This document shows positions 29,511-38,454 of a stretch of DNA of 64,000 bases, piece after piece (position 1 is the stretch's first letter; each line of letters starts with the position of its first letter). The notes below the pieces were generated by a model that saw only the letters and a program-made list of their open reading frames with translations, did not search any database and was not told where the DNA came from. Made by a program: the position numbers and the translations under genes. The stretch is taken from NCBI RefSeq assembly GCF_035555955.1, contig NZ_DATMGA010000066.1:1-64000 (forward strand), read 5' to 3'. The stretch comes from Eoetvoesia sp035555955 (lineage in GTDB: Bacteria > Pseudomonadota > Gammaproteobacteria > Burkholderiales > Burkholderiaceae_B).

Positions 29511-29557
29511 TCGGCGGTAGAATGGAAAGCAGCAACTTCGTACGGGAAGGAGCTTTC

Positions 29558-30796
29558 ATGAGTCAATCGCAACCACTAAGGCTGCATGTGCCGGAGCCCT
29601 CCGGGCGCCCCGGCCATCCCAGCGATTTTTCGTATTTGCGCCTGGCGCCCGCTGGCGAGGCGCGCCGTCCCGAAATCGACACATCCGCTTCCGAACTCAT
29701 CGACCTCGCCTATACGCTGATCCGCGTGCTCGACGACGATGGGCGCGCGCTGGGGCCCTGGGTTCCCGGCATCAGTCCCGAAACGCTCAGGGCGGGCCTG
29801 CGCGCCATGATGAAGACCCGCATATTCGATACGCGCATGCTTGTCGCCCAGCGCCAGAAGAAAATGTCGTTCTACATTCAATGCCTGGGTGAGGAGGCGG
29901 TGGGCGTGGCGCAAGCCATGGCGCTGAACCCGGACGACATGTGCTTTTGCTCGTACCGCCAGCAAAGCATCCTGATGGCACGCAACGCGCCGCTGGTCGA
30001 CATCATCTGCCAGCTGCTGTCCAACGAGAACGACCGGCTCAAGGGGCGCCAGTTGCCGGTGCTGTATTCCATGCGCGATGCCGGCTTTTTTACCCTGTCG
30101 GGCAATCTGGCCACGCAGTTCGTGCAGGCCGTGGGCTGGGCCATGGCCTCGGCGATCAAGGGCGATACCCGCATCGCCTCGGGCTGGATCGGCGATGGCG
30201 CGACGGCCGAATCCGATTTTCACTCGGCGCTGATCTTCGCCCATGTCTACCGGGCGCCGGTCATCCTCAACGTCGTGAACAACCAGTGGGCCATCTCCAC
30301 TTTCCAAGCCATAGCCGGCGGCGAGGAAACCACCTTCGCCGCGCGCGGAATCGGCAGCGGCATTGCGTCGCTGCGGGTCGACGGCAACGACTTCCTGGCG
30401 GTCTACGCCGCCTCGCAATGGGCCGCGCAGCGCGCGCGCGGCAACATTGGGCCCACCCTGATCGAATGGGTCACGTACCGCGGCGGCGCGCACTCCACGT
30501 CCGACGATCCTTCCCGCTACCGGCCGGAAAACGACTGGGCCAATTTCCCGCTGGGCGATCCCATTCCCCGCCTGCGCCAATACATGGAGCGGGAGGGGCT
30601 CTGGTCCGAGCAGGAAAACCTGGCCGCGCTCAAAGAGCTCGAAGCCGAGGTGCTGGCGGCTCAGAAAGAGGCGGAAAGCCACGGCTCCCTGGCCACGGGC
30701 CGCATTCCCGACCCCGATTCCATGTTCGACGATGTATACAAAGTCATGCCCGCGCACCTGCGCCGGCAGCTTGCGGATTTTCGATCGGGAGAATGA
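29558..30796 (+). CDS. bkdA1: Branched-chain 2-oxoacid dehydrogenase E1 alpha
   Basis: A 412-residue subunit of the thiamine-diphosphate E1 component, which decarboxylates the 2-oxoacids of valine, leucine and isoleucine. The TPP motif GDGATAESDFH and VVNNQWAIS are present. The N terminus (LRLHVPEPSGRPGHPSDFSYLRL) closely resembles Pseudomonas putida BkdA1, as I recall it. GAAGGAG precedes the ATG at 29558. The stop overlaps an in-frame ATG of the next gene, a sign of coupling. Confidence 0.94.
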   Translation: MSQSQPLRLHVPEPSGRPGHPSDFSYLRLAPAGEARRPEIDTSASELIDLAYTLIRVLDDDGRALGPWVPGISPETLRAGLRAMMKTRIFDTRMLVAQRQKKMSFYIQCLGEEAVGVAQAMALNPDDMCFCSYRQQSILMARNAPLVDIICQLLSNENDRLKGRQLPVLYSMRDAGFFTLSGNLATQFVQAVGWAMASAIKGDTRIASGWIGDGATAESDFHSALIFAHVYRAPVILNVVNNQWAISTFQAIAGGEETTFAARGIGSGIASLRVDGNDFLAVYAASQWAAQRARGNIGPTLIEWVTYRGGAHSTSDDPSRYRPENDWANFPLGDPIPRLRQYMEREGLWSEQENLAALKELEAEVLAAQKEAESHGSLATGRIPDPDSMFDDVYKVMPAHLRRQLADFRSGE

Positions 30797-30798
30797 TC

Positions 30799-31845
30799 AT
30801 GGCGGCGCAAATCCGGGATGTCGCGGAAACGGTTTCGATGACGATGGTGCAGGCCCTGCGTTCGGCCATGGACGTCATGCTCGGGCGCGACGAAAACGTG
30901 GTGGTGTTCGGCGAGGACGTCGGCTACTTCGGCGGGGTTTTCCGCTGCACCGAGGGGCTGCAGGCCAAGTACGGCCGCACGCGCGTGTTCGATGCGCCCA
31001 TTTCGGAAAGCGGCATCGTGGGCGCGGCGGTCGGCATGGCGGCCTATGGCCTGAGGCCTGTGGTCGAAATCCAGTTCGCCGACTACTACTATCCGGCCAT
31101 GGATCAAATCGTGTCCGAAGCGGCCAGGCTGCGCTACCGTTCGGCCGGCGAGTTCACCGCGCCGTTGACCATACGCATGCCTTGCGGCGGGGGGATCTTC
31201 GGCGGCCAGACCCATAGCCAAAGCCCCGAGGTGCTTTTCACGCACGTCAGCGGCCTGCGCACGGTCATGCCCTCCAACCCTTACGACGCCAAGGGTTTGC
31301 TGATCGCCTCCATCGAAAGCGACGATCCGGTTGTTTTCCTGGAGCCGAAAAGGCTTTACAACGGACCGTTCGACGGAGACCACGACAAGCCCGTCGTGCC
31401 CTGGTCCAGCCATCCCCTGGGCAATGTGCCGCCTGGCCACTATACCGTCGCGCTGGAGTCGGCGTCGGTGTTCCGCCCGGGCGCGGCGCTGACGGTACTT
31501 ACCTACGGGACCATGGTCTTCGTGGCCGAAGCGGCGTGCAAACTATCGGGCATCGATGCGGAAATCATCGATTTGCGCAGCCTGTGGCCGCTCGATCTCG
31601 ACACCCTGGTCGAATCGGTCAAGAAAACCGGCCGCTGCGTCATCGTGCACGAAGCGACCCGCAGCAGCGGGTTCGGAGCCGAGCTGGCCGCCCTGGTCCA
31701 GGAGCACTGCTTCTACCACCTCGAGGCGCCCATCGAGCGCGTCGCCGGATGGGATACGCCGTATCCCCATGCCCAGGAATGGGCGTATTTCCCCGGGCCG
31801 GCCAGACTGGCGGCGGCGTTCAGGCGTTGCGTGGAGGCGGAATAA
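30799..31845 (+). CDS. bkdA2: Branched-chain 2-oxoacid dehydrogenase E1 beta
   Basis: The 348-residue transketolase-type partner of BkdA1. Landmarks are VFGEDVGYFGGVFRCTEGL, FDAPISESGIVG and EIQFADYYYPAMDQI, all typical of E1 beta. The start at 30799 has GGGAG 7 bases ahead; the ATG at 30793 overlaps the bkdA1 stop and lies too close to that site. The stop shares one base with the bkdB start (TAATG). Confidence 0.94.
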   Translation: MAAQIRDVAETVSMTMVQALRSAMDVMLGRDENVVVFGEDVGYFGGVFRCTEGLQAKYGRTRVFDAPISESGIVGAAVGMAAYGLRPVVEIQFADYYYPAMDQIVSEAARLRYRSAGEFTAPLTIRMPCGGGIFGGQTHSQSPEVLFTHVSGLRTVMPSNPYDAKGLLIASIESDDPVVFLEPKRLYNGPFDGDHDKPVVPWSSHPLGNVPPGHYTVALESASVFRPGAALTVLTYGTMVFVAEAACKLSGIDAEIIDLRSLWPLDLDTLVESVKKTGRCVIVHEATRSSGFGAELAALVQEHCFYHLEAPIERVAGWDTPYPHAQEWAYFPGPARLAAAFRRCVEAE

Positions 31846-33092
31846 TGGCGTTGAACATCGTCAAGGTGCCGGATATCGGCGAGGGCATTGCTCAGGTCGA
31901 GGTGGTTGCATGGCATGTCCAGGCGGGGGACGAAGTCGCCGAAGAGCAGGTCCTGGCGGACATCATGACCGACAAGGCCACGGTCGAGATTCCTTCGCCG
32001 GTCAGCGGCACGGTTATCGCCCTGCATGCGCGGGAAGGCGATACTGTGGCGGTGGGTTCCGATCTCATTCATATCGAAACGGCGGCTGCAGCAGCCGGGC
32101 AACAGCAAGCGCGGCGGCAACCGGAAGCGCCCGGCGCCGATGCCGGGCGGCGGGGCGGGCCGGCCCATGCGGCGGTGCAATCCGTATCATCCGGCGCCGG
32201 AGGCGGCAAGGCGCTGGCGTCGCCTTCCGTCAGGCAGCATGCGCGCCAAGCAGGAATCGACCTGGCCGAGGTTCGAGGCAGCGGCCCGGAAGGCCGCATC
32301 CTGCATGCGGACCTGGATGCCTGGCAGGCGGGCCAGGGCAAGCGGCATCCCGCCGATGCAAGCGGGCCTGCAGGCATCGATGGCGTTGCCGCGCAGGATG
32401 GAACGGCGCTCCCGCTTGCCGGAGTCCGTCGCCGGATGGCCCGCAAGATGCAGGAAGCGCTGCGGCACGTTCCGCAATTCAGCTATGTGGAAGAGGTGGA
32501 CGTGACCGAGCTCGAGGCGCTGCGCGCGCGCCTGAACGCCAAATGGGAAGATGACAGGGGCCGCCTGACGGTATCGGCGTTCATCTTGCGCGCCATGGCC
32601 CAGGCTGTGCGTGATTACCCTCTGGTCAATGCCCGCTACGATGACCAGGCGGAAATAATTACGCATTATTCCTCGGTGCATGCGGGCGTGGCGGTGCATG
32701 CGGCGGAGAGCCTGCTGGTTCCGGTGCTGCGCAACGTGGAAAGCCACGATCTCTGGTTCTGTGCGAGGGAAATTGCCCGCATGGCCGGTGAAGCTCGGGC
32801 GGGAAAGGCCAGGCTTGCCGACCAGGGCGGCTCGACCATCACTTTGACCAACCTTGGGCGCCTGGGCGGCATTGTCTCGACGCCCATGGTCAATTGTCCC
32901 GAAGTGGCCATCGTGGGCGTGAACCGGATTGTCGAGCGTCCCGCCGTGCTGGGGGGAGCCATCGTGGCGCGGAAATGCATGAACCTTTCGTCGTCGTTCG
33001 ACCATCGCGTCATCGACGGCGCCTACGCCGCCGGCTTCATCCAGGCGGTTCGCGGCTATCTGGAGTGCCCCGCGACACTGTTTGTAGAGTAA
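31845..33092 (+). CDS. bkdB: Branched-chain 2-oxoacid dehydrogenase E2 (dihydrolipoyl acyltransferase)
   Basis: The 415 residues contain an N-terminal lipoyl domain with the modified Lys in IMTDKATVEIPSP (about residue 43), a flexible Ala/Gly/Gln linker, an E3-binding domain (ASPSVRQHARQAGIDLAEVRG) and the catalytic domain ending in SFDHRVIDGAYAAGF, which holds the active-site His. It moves the acyl group from E1 to CoA. No E3 gene (lpdV) follows, so E3 must be supplied from elsewhere. Confidence 0.93.
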   Translation: MALNIVKVPDIGEGIAQVEVVAWHVQAGDEVAEEQVLADIMTDKATVEIPSPVSGTVIALHAREGDTVAVGSDLIHIETAAAAAGQQQARRQPEAPGADAGRRGGPAHAAVQSVSSGAGGGKALASPSVRQHARQAGIDLAEVRGSGPEGRILHADLDAWQAGQGKRHPADASGPAGIDGVAAQDGTALPLAGVRRRMARKMQEALRHVPQFSYVEEVDVTELEALRARLNAKWEDDRGRLTVSAFILRAMAQAVRDYPLVNARYDDQAEIITHYSSVHAGVAVHAAESLLVPVLRNVESHDLWFCAREIARMAGEARAGKARLADQGGSTITLTNLGRLGGIVSTPMVNCPEVAIVGVNRIVERPAVLGGAIVARKCMNLSSSFDHRVIDGAYAAGFIQAVRGYLECPATLFVE

Positions 33093-33163
33093 GCTAGTGT
33101 TCTGTTTGGCTAATCAGGCCGCACGCCATTTTTTGCCTTTTTTTGCTTTTACCTGGAGCATCC

Positions 33164-34087
33164 ATGCCGGAACCTCGTCTCGAATATGTAATGTGCGCAA
33201 GCCCGGCGGGCACGCATCGCATGGCGTATTGGGAATGGGGCGACCCCGGCAATCGTGATGTCCTGCTTTGCGTGCATGGCCTGACACGCACCGGCCGCGA
33301 CTTCGACGAAGTCGCCAAGCGGCTGCAGCATCGTTTTCGCGTCGTGTGTCCCGACGTCGTGGGGCGCGGAAAATCGGACTGGCTCGTCAATCCTGCCGGC
33401 TACGCGGTGCCGCAATACGTTGCCGACATGCTCACCCTTATCGCCCGATTGAATCCGGTCCGGCTGGACTGGCTGGGTACTTCCATGGGCGGACTCATCG
33501 CCTTGGGGCTGGCCGGCGTGCTGGCCATGTCCGCCGTCCAGCGCCCGGATCGCGGCGCTTTCGGCTTGCCTGCCCAGCAAACCATCCGCTTCAACAGGCT
33601 GGTGCTGAACGATGTCGGCCCGCAACTGAATATCGCCGGTTTGAGCCGCATTGTCGAATATGTGGGAAAAAGCCCGCAATTCGACAATTTTGCGCAGGCG
33701 GTCGAGTATGTGCGGTCCGTGTCGGAGGGTTTCGGGCAGCACAGCCCCGAACAATGGGAGCAGCTGACGCGCTATGTGTTCAACCGGCAGGGCGACCATT
33801 GGATCAAGCACTACGACGTGCGCATGGCGGAACCCATGGCCCTGCAGAACGAAGCCAGCGTGGCGGCGGCCGAACTCGTATTGTGGGCTGCTTACCAGAG
33901 CATCGACGCGCCCATATTGCTGATTCGCGGCCAGCAGTCCGACCTGTTGTCGCCCGAAACGGCTGCCGAAATGCTGGCCCGCAACCCCCATGCCTCCATG
34001 GTCGAGTTTCCCGATGTCGGCCATGCGCCCACCTTGCTCGTCGACGAGCAGATCGAGCCCATCAGGCAGTTTTTATTGGCCGCATGA
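33164..34087 (+). CDS. Alpha/beta hydrolase
   Basis: A 307-residue hydrolase with an oxyanion segment (LLCVHGLTRTGRDFD), nucleophile elbow GTSMGG near residue 107, an acid residue in the LIRGQQSDLLSP strand and a C-terminal catalytic His in VGHAPTL. Substrate unknown. The start at 33164 follows TGGAG by 5 bases. It lies 71 bases after bkdB, across a T-rich stretch, and just before the PHP phosphatase gene. Confidence 0.88.
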   Translation: MPEPRLEYVMCASPAGTHRMAYWEWGDPGNRDVLLCVHGLTRTGRDFDEVAKRLQHRFRVVCPDVVGRGKSDWLVNPAGYAVPQYVADMLTLIARLNPVRLDWLGTSMGGLIALGLAGVLAMSAVQRPDRGAFGLPAQQTIRFNRLVLNDVGPQLNIAGLSRIVEYVGKSPQFDNFAQAVEYVRSVSEGFGQHSPEQWEQLTRYVFNRQGDHWIKHYDVRMAEPMALQNEASVAAAELVLWAAYQSIDAPILLIRGQQSDLLSPETAAEMLARNPHASMVEFPDVGHAPTLLVDEQIEPIRQFLLAA

Positions 34088-34112
34088 TGCCGGCCGGTTT
34101 CGAGAAACAAGC

Positions 34113-34961
34113 ATGAATTCCAAGAGCCCCCTCAACGTCGACCTGCATTGCCATTCCAGCGTGTCCGACGGCGTGCTTGCGCCGGCCGTGCTTGCGGAGC
34201 GGGCCAGCCGCAACGGCGTCGATGTATGGTCGTTGACCGACCACGACGAGTTGTCGGGCCTTGCCGAAGCGGGCCGGGCAGCGCGCGAGCTGGGCATGGT
34301 GTTCATTCCCGGCGTCGAGGTGTCCACGACCTGGGCCAATCAAACGGTTCACGTGGTGGGCCTGAACGTCGATGTGAATAACGCGGTTCTGCAGGATGGC
34401 TTGAACGGCATCCGCGCCGGCCGCATAGGGCGTGCGCGCGAGATGGCCTGCAGGCTGGAGGCCCAGGGCGTGGCTGGAAGCTACGAAGGCGCCTTGCGCT
34501 ATGCGGGCAACCCGGGCCTGCTCAGCCGCACCCACTTTGCGCGCTTCATGGTCGAGCAGGGTTTGTGCAAAGGCATGCAGGACGCCTTCGACAAATACCT
34601 GGGCGACGGCAAGCCCGGCTATGTGCGAGTGCATTGGTCCAGCCTTGGCCAAGCCGTTTCCTGGATACTGGCGGCGGGTGGCCGCGCCGTGCTGGCCCAT
34701 CCGGGGCGCTACATGTATACGCCGACGCAGTTCGGCGCTTTGTTCGACGATTTCAAGCAATTGGGCGGGCAGGGCATCGAAGTGGTTACCGGCAGCCATC
34801 GGCCTGACCAGTACCGCCAGTATGCCGACATCGCCCGGCAATACGGCTTTCTGGCATCGCGCGGCTCGGATTTCCATGCCCCGGGCGAAAGCCGGATCGA
34901 CCTGGGCGCCATGCCCGCTCTGCCTCCGGGCCTGACGCCGGTCTGGCACGACTGGGTTTAG
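34113..34961 (+). CDS. PHP-domain phosphatase (TrpH/nucleoside 3',5'-bisphosphate phosphatase type)
   Basis: The 282-residue protein carries the PHP metal-binding motifs VDLHCHSSVSDG and SLTDHDELSG, the central PGVEVS strand, and AHPGRY and RGSDFHAPGE near the C terminus, giving a full trinuclear set. Relatives hydrolyse pAp and short 5'-nucleotides. It starts 26 bases after the hydrolase and may share its operon. Its end lies 3 bases from a convergent membrane-protein gene. Confidence 0.9.
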   Translation: MNSKSPLNVDLHCHSSVSDGVLAPAVLAERASRNGVDVWSLTDHDELSGLAEAGRAARELGMVFIPGVEVSTTWANQTVHVVGLNVDVNNAVLQDGLNGIRAGRIGRAREMACRLEAQGVAGSYEGALRYAGNPGLLSRTHFARFMVEQGLCKGMQDAFDKYLGDGKPGYVRVHWSSLGQAVSWILAAGGRAVLAHPGRYMYTPTQFGALFDDFKQLGGQGIEVVTGSHRPDQYRQYADIARQYGFLASRGSDFHAPGESRIDLGAMPALPPGLTPVWHDWV

Positions 34962-34964
34962 GGC

Positions 34965-35750
34965 CTAACGCCCGTCGGGCTGCGACGCGGGGTAGTTTGC
35001 GCCGAATACGCTCATGTAGGTCGGGTAGAAGCTGCAATACAGCACGGCGGCAATGATAAGGTTGACCGGGGTCAGGATGATCTGCACCACGCCCGCGCCC
35101 AGCCCCAGTTCGACCAGCATATTGCCCAGCAGCTGGGTTGCCAGGAAAATGGCGCCCCAGCTCAGCCCGTACAGCAGGAACGGCCACTTATTGCGCCAGC
35201 ACGCCACCATGGAGTAGAACATGGCCTGTACCAGCTTGACCCGGTGCCAGCCCATCAGCGCGGGAGCATGCCAGAACAGGGCGGAAATCAGCACGTACAG
35301 GATGCCGAAGGCAATGAAGGGGCCGCGTATGGCTTGAGCCAGAGCCAGTTGATCGACATTGCCGTCGGCCGAGACGGCGGCCATCAGGCCATCCAGAAAA
35401 GGCAAGGTGGCCAGGAAACCCCCCAGCAGGCAGAACCCAAGGTAAACCAGCCCCAGCCGCATCAGGCTGCGCCGCGTTTGCGTGTCGCGCAGGGGCGCCA
35501 GCCACATGCCGGGCAGCATGGGGCGGTTTGCGACGATGTTGCGGCTGGCGTTGAGGGTGATGAAGGTCAGGATGGGCATGGCGGCGATCAGCACCATTTG
35601 CCCGATCAGCGGGATCAGGTAGGCGATGGTGATTAGAAAGCCGGTTATCAGGCTCCAGAAGAACATGGCCATGGGCTGGCGCTTGAAGATTCCAGCCCCG
35701 TCTTGTATCCACCGCCAGCCGGACGAAAACGGGAGAGTGGCTGCTTGCAT
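34965..35750 (-). CDS. BPSS1780-family membrane protein
   Basis: The 261 residues include about six hydrophobic segments and match the BPSS1780-type inner-membrane family found mostly in Burkholderiales. The function of the family is unknown. The N terminus (GWRWIQDGAGIFKRQPMAMFF) is typical. It is transcribed in the same direction as thrB, 61 bases downstream of it, and may be co-expressed. Confidence 0.85.
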   Translation of the reverse strand: MQAATLPFSSGWRWIQDGAGIFKRQPMAMFFWSLITGFLITIAYLIPLIGQMVLIAAMPILTFITLNASRNIVANRPMLPGMWLAPLRDTQTRRSLMRLGLVYLGFCLLGGFLATLPFLDGLMAAVSADGNVDQLALAQAIRGPFIAFGILYVLISALFWHAPALMGWHRVKLVQAMFYSMVACWRNKWPFLLYGLSWGAIFLATQLLGNMLVELGLGAGVVQIILTPVNLIIAAVLYCSFYPTYMSVFGANYPASQPDGR

Positions 35751-35811
35751 AATATTGGTTCAATCCAGAATGGGTGTGTCGCTTGCGCCCGGTACGGGCT
35801 TGCCGATGGAT

Positions 35812-36780
35812 CTATGGTAACGCCAGCGCGGCGTCGCGGCGGCGTGCCAGCAGGACGAGCTCGAAGTGGCGCGGATCGTGCGGTTTGAGGGTCTGGGCCG
35901 GGCGCGGAAGGTAAAAATCGAACAGCCGCGATACCCAGAACCGCAGTGCGGCGGCCTGCAGCAGCATGGGCCAGGCCAGTTTCTCTTCGGTGGTGAACGG
36001 CCTGACCGCCGCATAGGCGCGAAGCCAGGCCTGCAGCTTGTCCTGGTCGAAGACGCCGGTGTGCCGTTCGATGCACCAGTCGTTGACGCTGACGGCCACG
36101 TCGAACAGCCAGGTGTCCCAGCCGGCGAAATAGAAGTCGATGAAACCGCCCATTTTGGGCGTCTCGAAGGTTCCGTCGAACAGCACGTTGTCGCGGAACA
36201 GGTCGCAATGCGCGGGGCCGTAGGGAAGGGCTTTGTAGACGGGGCCGGAGGCGAACTGCGTTTGTTCGGCCAGCACGGTCTGAATGAGTTCGGCCTGCGC
36301 GGGGTTCAGAAAGGGCAATACCTGCGGGATGGTTTTTTGCCACCAGTCCAGTCCGCGCAGGTTGGGCTGCCGTATGTCGAACGACGAGCCCGCCAGATGG
36401 GCGCGCGCCAGGGTTTCGCCGGCCAAGGCGCAATGGGCGGGGCCGGGGTCCGGTTCGTAGCCGCCCGATAGCCGGCTGACGATGGCGCAAGGCTTGCCGT
36501 GCAGGGAGGTCAGGCGTTTGCCGTCGATTTGCGTCTGGGGCTGGGGCACGGGAATGCCGTGCCCGGCCAGATGATGCATGAGTTCGATGTAGAAAGGCAG
36601 TTGCCCGGCGGTCAGGACTTCGAACAGGGTGAGCACATATTCGCCCTGCGTGGTGGTGAGAAAATAATTGGTGTTCTCGATGCCGGCGGTGATGCCGCGC
36701 AGTGTCACCAGTTCGCCCAGCTTGTAGTGCGTGAGTAGTTCACGGGCGTCGCTGTCGCTGACGGAGGTAAAAACGGCCAT
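35812..36780 (-). CDS. thrB: Homoserine kinase (APH-fold type)
   Basis: A 322-residue kinase of the aminoglycoside-phosphotransferase fold used for threonine synthesis in Betaproteobacteria and Pseudomonas. Landmarks are GIENTNYFLTT near the N terminus, the catalytic loop HCDLFRDNVLF and the metal-binding FIDFYFAGWDTWLFD. It is separate from thrC and hom but belongs to the same pathway branch as asd, encoded 10 kb away. It is divergent from dusA. Confidence 0.93.
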   Translation of the reverse strand: MAVFTSVSDSDARELLTHYKLGELVTLRGITAGIENTNYFLTTTQGEYVLTLFEVLTAGQLPFYIELMHHLAGHGIPVPQPQTQIDGKRLTSLHGKPCAIVSRLSGGYEPDPGPAHCALAGETLARAHLAGSSFDIRQPNLRGLDWWQKTIPQVLPFLNPAQAELIQTVLAEQTQFASGPVYKALPYGPAHCDLFRDNVLFDGTFETPKMGGFIDFYFAGWDTWLFDVAVSVNDWCIERHTGVFDQDKLQAWLRAYAAVRPFTTEEKLAWPMLLQAAALRFWVSRLFDFYLPRPAQTLKPHDPRHFELVLLARRRDAALALP

Positions 36781-36903
36781 AGGCGGTAAACTCGTGTGTG
36801 CTGTTTGGTTATCATCGGGCCCGTCCAGTGCGGGCCATCGATTTTAGACCAGGATGCGCTTGTGCGCATGCATCAATAAACCCTTCATACGGTTCAAAGT
36901 TCA

Positions 36904-37917
36904 GTGAATGTCCTTGTAAATCCAGATTTTCCGACTGGCGCCAGCGACGCCGATTGGCGCGTGTGCGTCGCGCCCATGATCGACGTGACGGATCGGCACT
37001 GCCGCTACTTTCATCGCCTGCTGGCGCCGAAGGCCCGTCTGTACACCGAGATGATCACCACCGGCGCGCTTTTGCACGGCGACGTGGCCAGGCATCTGGA
37101 CTTCAACGACGAAGAGCAGCCCGTGGCCCTGCAGTTGGGCGGCTGCGAACCCTTTGCTTTGGCCGACTGCGCCCGGCTGGGCCAGCAATGGGGCTATGAC
37201 GAAATCAACCTGAATTGCGGCTGCCCCTCCGAGCGCGTGCAAAAGGGCGCGTTCGGCGCCTGCCTGATGGCCGAGCCGGCTCTGGTGGCCGACTGTGTCA
37301 AGGCCATGCAGGACGCGGTGTCGGTGCCCGTGACCGTCAAGCACAGGCTGGGTCTGGATTATGACGAATCCTATGGTTTCGTGCGCGATTTCGTCGGCGC
37401 CCTGCACATTGCGGGTTGCCGCGTGTTCATCGTGCATGCGCGCAATGCCGTGCTGAAAGGCTTGTCGCCCAAGGACAACCGCCAGATCCCGCCTTTGCGC
37501 TACGAAATGGCGGCCCGCCTCAAGGCGGATTTTCCGGACAGCCGGTTCGTGCTGAACGGCGGCATTACCCTGGCCGGCCATGCCCGGGAATTGCTGGACG
37601 GTTTCGACGGCGTCATGCTGGGCCGCGCGGCCTGGCACACGCCGGGCGTGCTGTCCGAGTTGTCGCGGATGTGCGATCCGGATGTCGTCCTGCTGGAACC
37701 CGGGCAGGTCGTGCATGCCATGACGGACTACGCCGCGCGGGAGGTCGCCAAAGGCGTGCCGTTGCGCATCGTGGTGCGGCCCATGCTGGGCTGGATGGGC
37801 GGGCGCCCCGGCGCCCGTCATTGGCGGCGGACGCTGTCCGACCCCAAAGTGCTGGGCGGCAACGACCCGCAAGTTATCGAGCAGGCCTGGGAAGCCCTGG
37901 CCCGGAATTCGGATTAG
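36904..37917 (+). CDS. dusA: tRNA-dihydrouridine synthase DusA
   Basis: The 337-residue flavoenzyme reduces uridines in the tRNA D-loop. DusA features are APMIDVTDRHCRYFHR, the catalytic Cys in NLNCGCPSERVQKGAFGA and the FMN-binding VLNGGI and LGRAAW. The likely start is a GTG at 36904 without a clear ribosome site; no better in-frame start precedes the conserved region. It is 123 bases from the divergent thrB. Confidence 0.93.
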   Translation: MNVLVNPDFPTGASDADWRVCVAPMIDVTDRHCRYFHRLLAPKARLYTEMITTGALLHGDVARHLDFNDEEQPVALQLGGCEPFALADCARLGQQWGYDEINLNCGCPSERVQKGAFGACLMAEPALVADCVKAMQDAVSVPVTVKHRLGLDYDESYGFVRDFVGALHIAGCRVFIVHARNAVLKGLSPKDNRQIPPLRYEMAARLKADFPDSRFVLNGGITLAGHARELLDGFDGVMLGRAAWHTPGVLSELSRMCDPDVVLLEPGQVVHAMTDYAAREVAKGVPLRIVVRPMLGWMGGRPGARHWRRTLSDPKVLGGNDPQVIEQAWEALARNSD

Positions 37918-37983
37918 AGTCTGTGCTTTTGCAACCTGGGCTGGTTCTTGCCCCGTGGCCTGTACGGCTTATGGAAGGCTTGT

Positions 37984-38454
37984 TTAGTTCTGTTCCTTGG
38001 CTTCGGCGTCGGTGTGGTCGCCGGGCCAGTCGCGGATGTAGGCCTTGAGCATGGTGTTCTCGAATTGTTGCGCCGCAACAATCGCTTGAGCCATATCGTA
38101 GAAGGAAATGACGCCTTGCAGTACCGGGCCGTCCATGACCGGCATGTAGCGGGCGTGCTTGTCGAGCATCAGGCGCTGGACTTCGTCGGCGCTGGTGTTG
38201 GGGGTGACGCTGACCGGCGCGTCGTCCATGATGCTGCGGATGGTGTTGGGGCCGGTGACGCCCTGGTTGGCATGCAGATGCCGGATGATTTCGCGGAAGG
38301 TGAGCATGCCGACCAGCTCGCCGTGGTCCATGATGACCAAGGAGCCGATGTCTTGCTCGCTCATGGTTTCGAGGGCCTGGGCAATGGGGGTGTCAGGGGT
38401 GGCGGTATAAAGGGTATGCCCCTTGACGCGCAATATTTCACTGACTTTCAACAT
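37984..38454 (-). CDS. CBS-pair domain protein
   Basis: A 156-residue protein made of two CBS motifs (residues about 8-60 and 75-130). Such pairs bind adenine nucleotides or SAM and sense energy state. No second domain is present. It overlaps the end of the YihY-type gene by 17 bases, so the two should be translated together. What the ligand controls is unknown. Confidence 0.9.
   Translation of the reverse strand: MLKVSEILRVKGHTLYTATPDTPIAQALETMSEQDIGSLVIMDHGELVGMLTFREIIRHLHANQGVTGPNTIRSIMDDAPVSVTPNTSADEVQRLMLDKHARYMPVMDGPVLQGVISFYDMAQAIVAAQQFENTMLKAYIRDWPGDHTDAEAKEQN

Noticed and set aside
33093..33163. Terminator after bkdB
   Set aside because: The T-runs are not preceded by a convincing stem.
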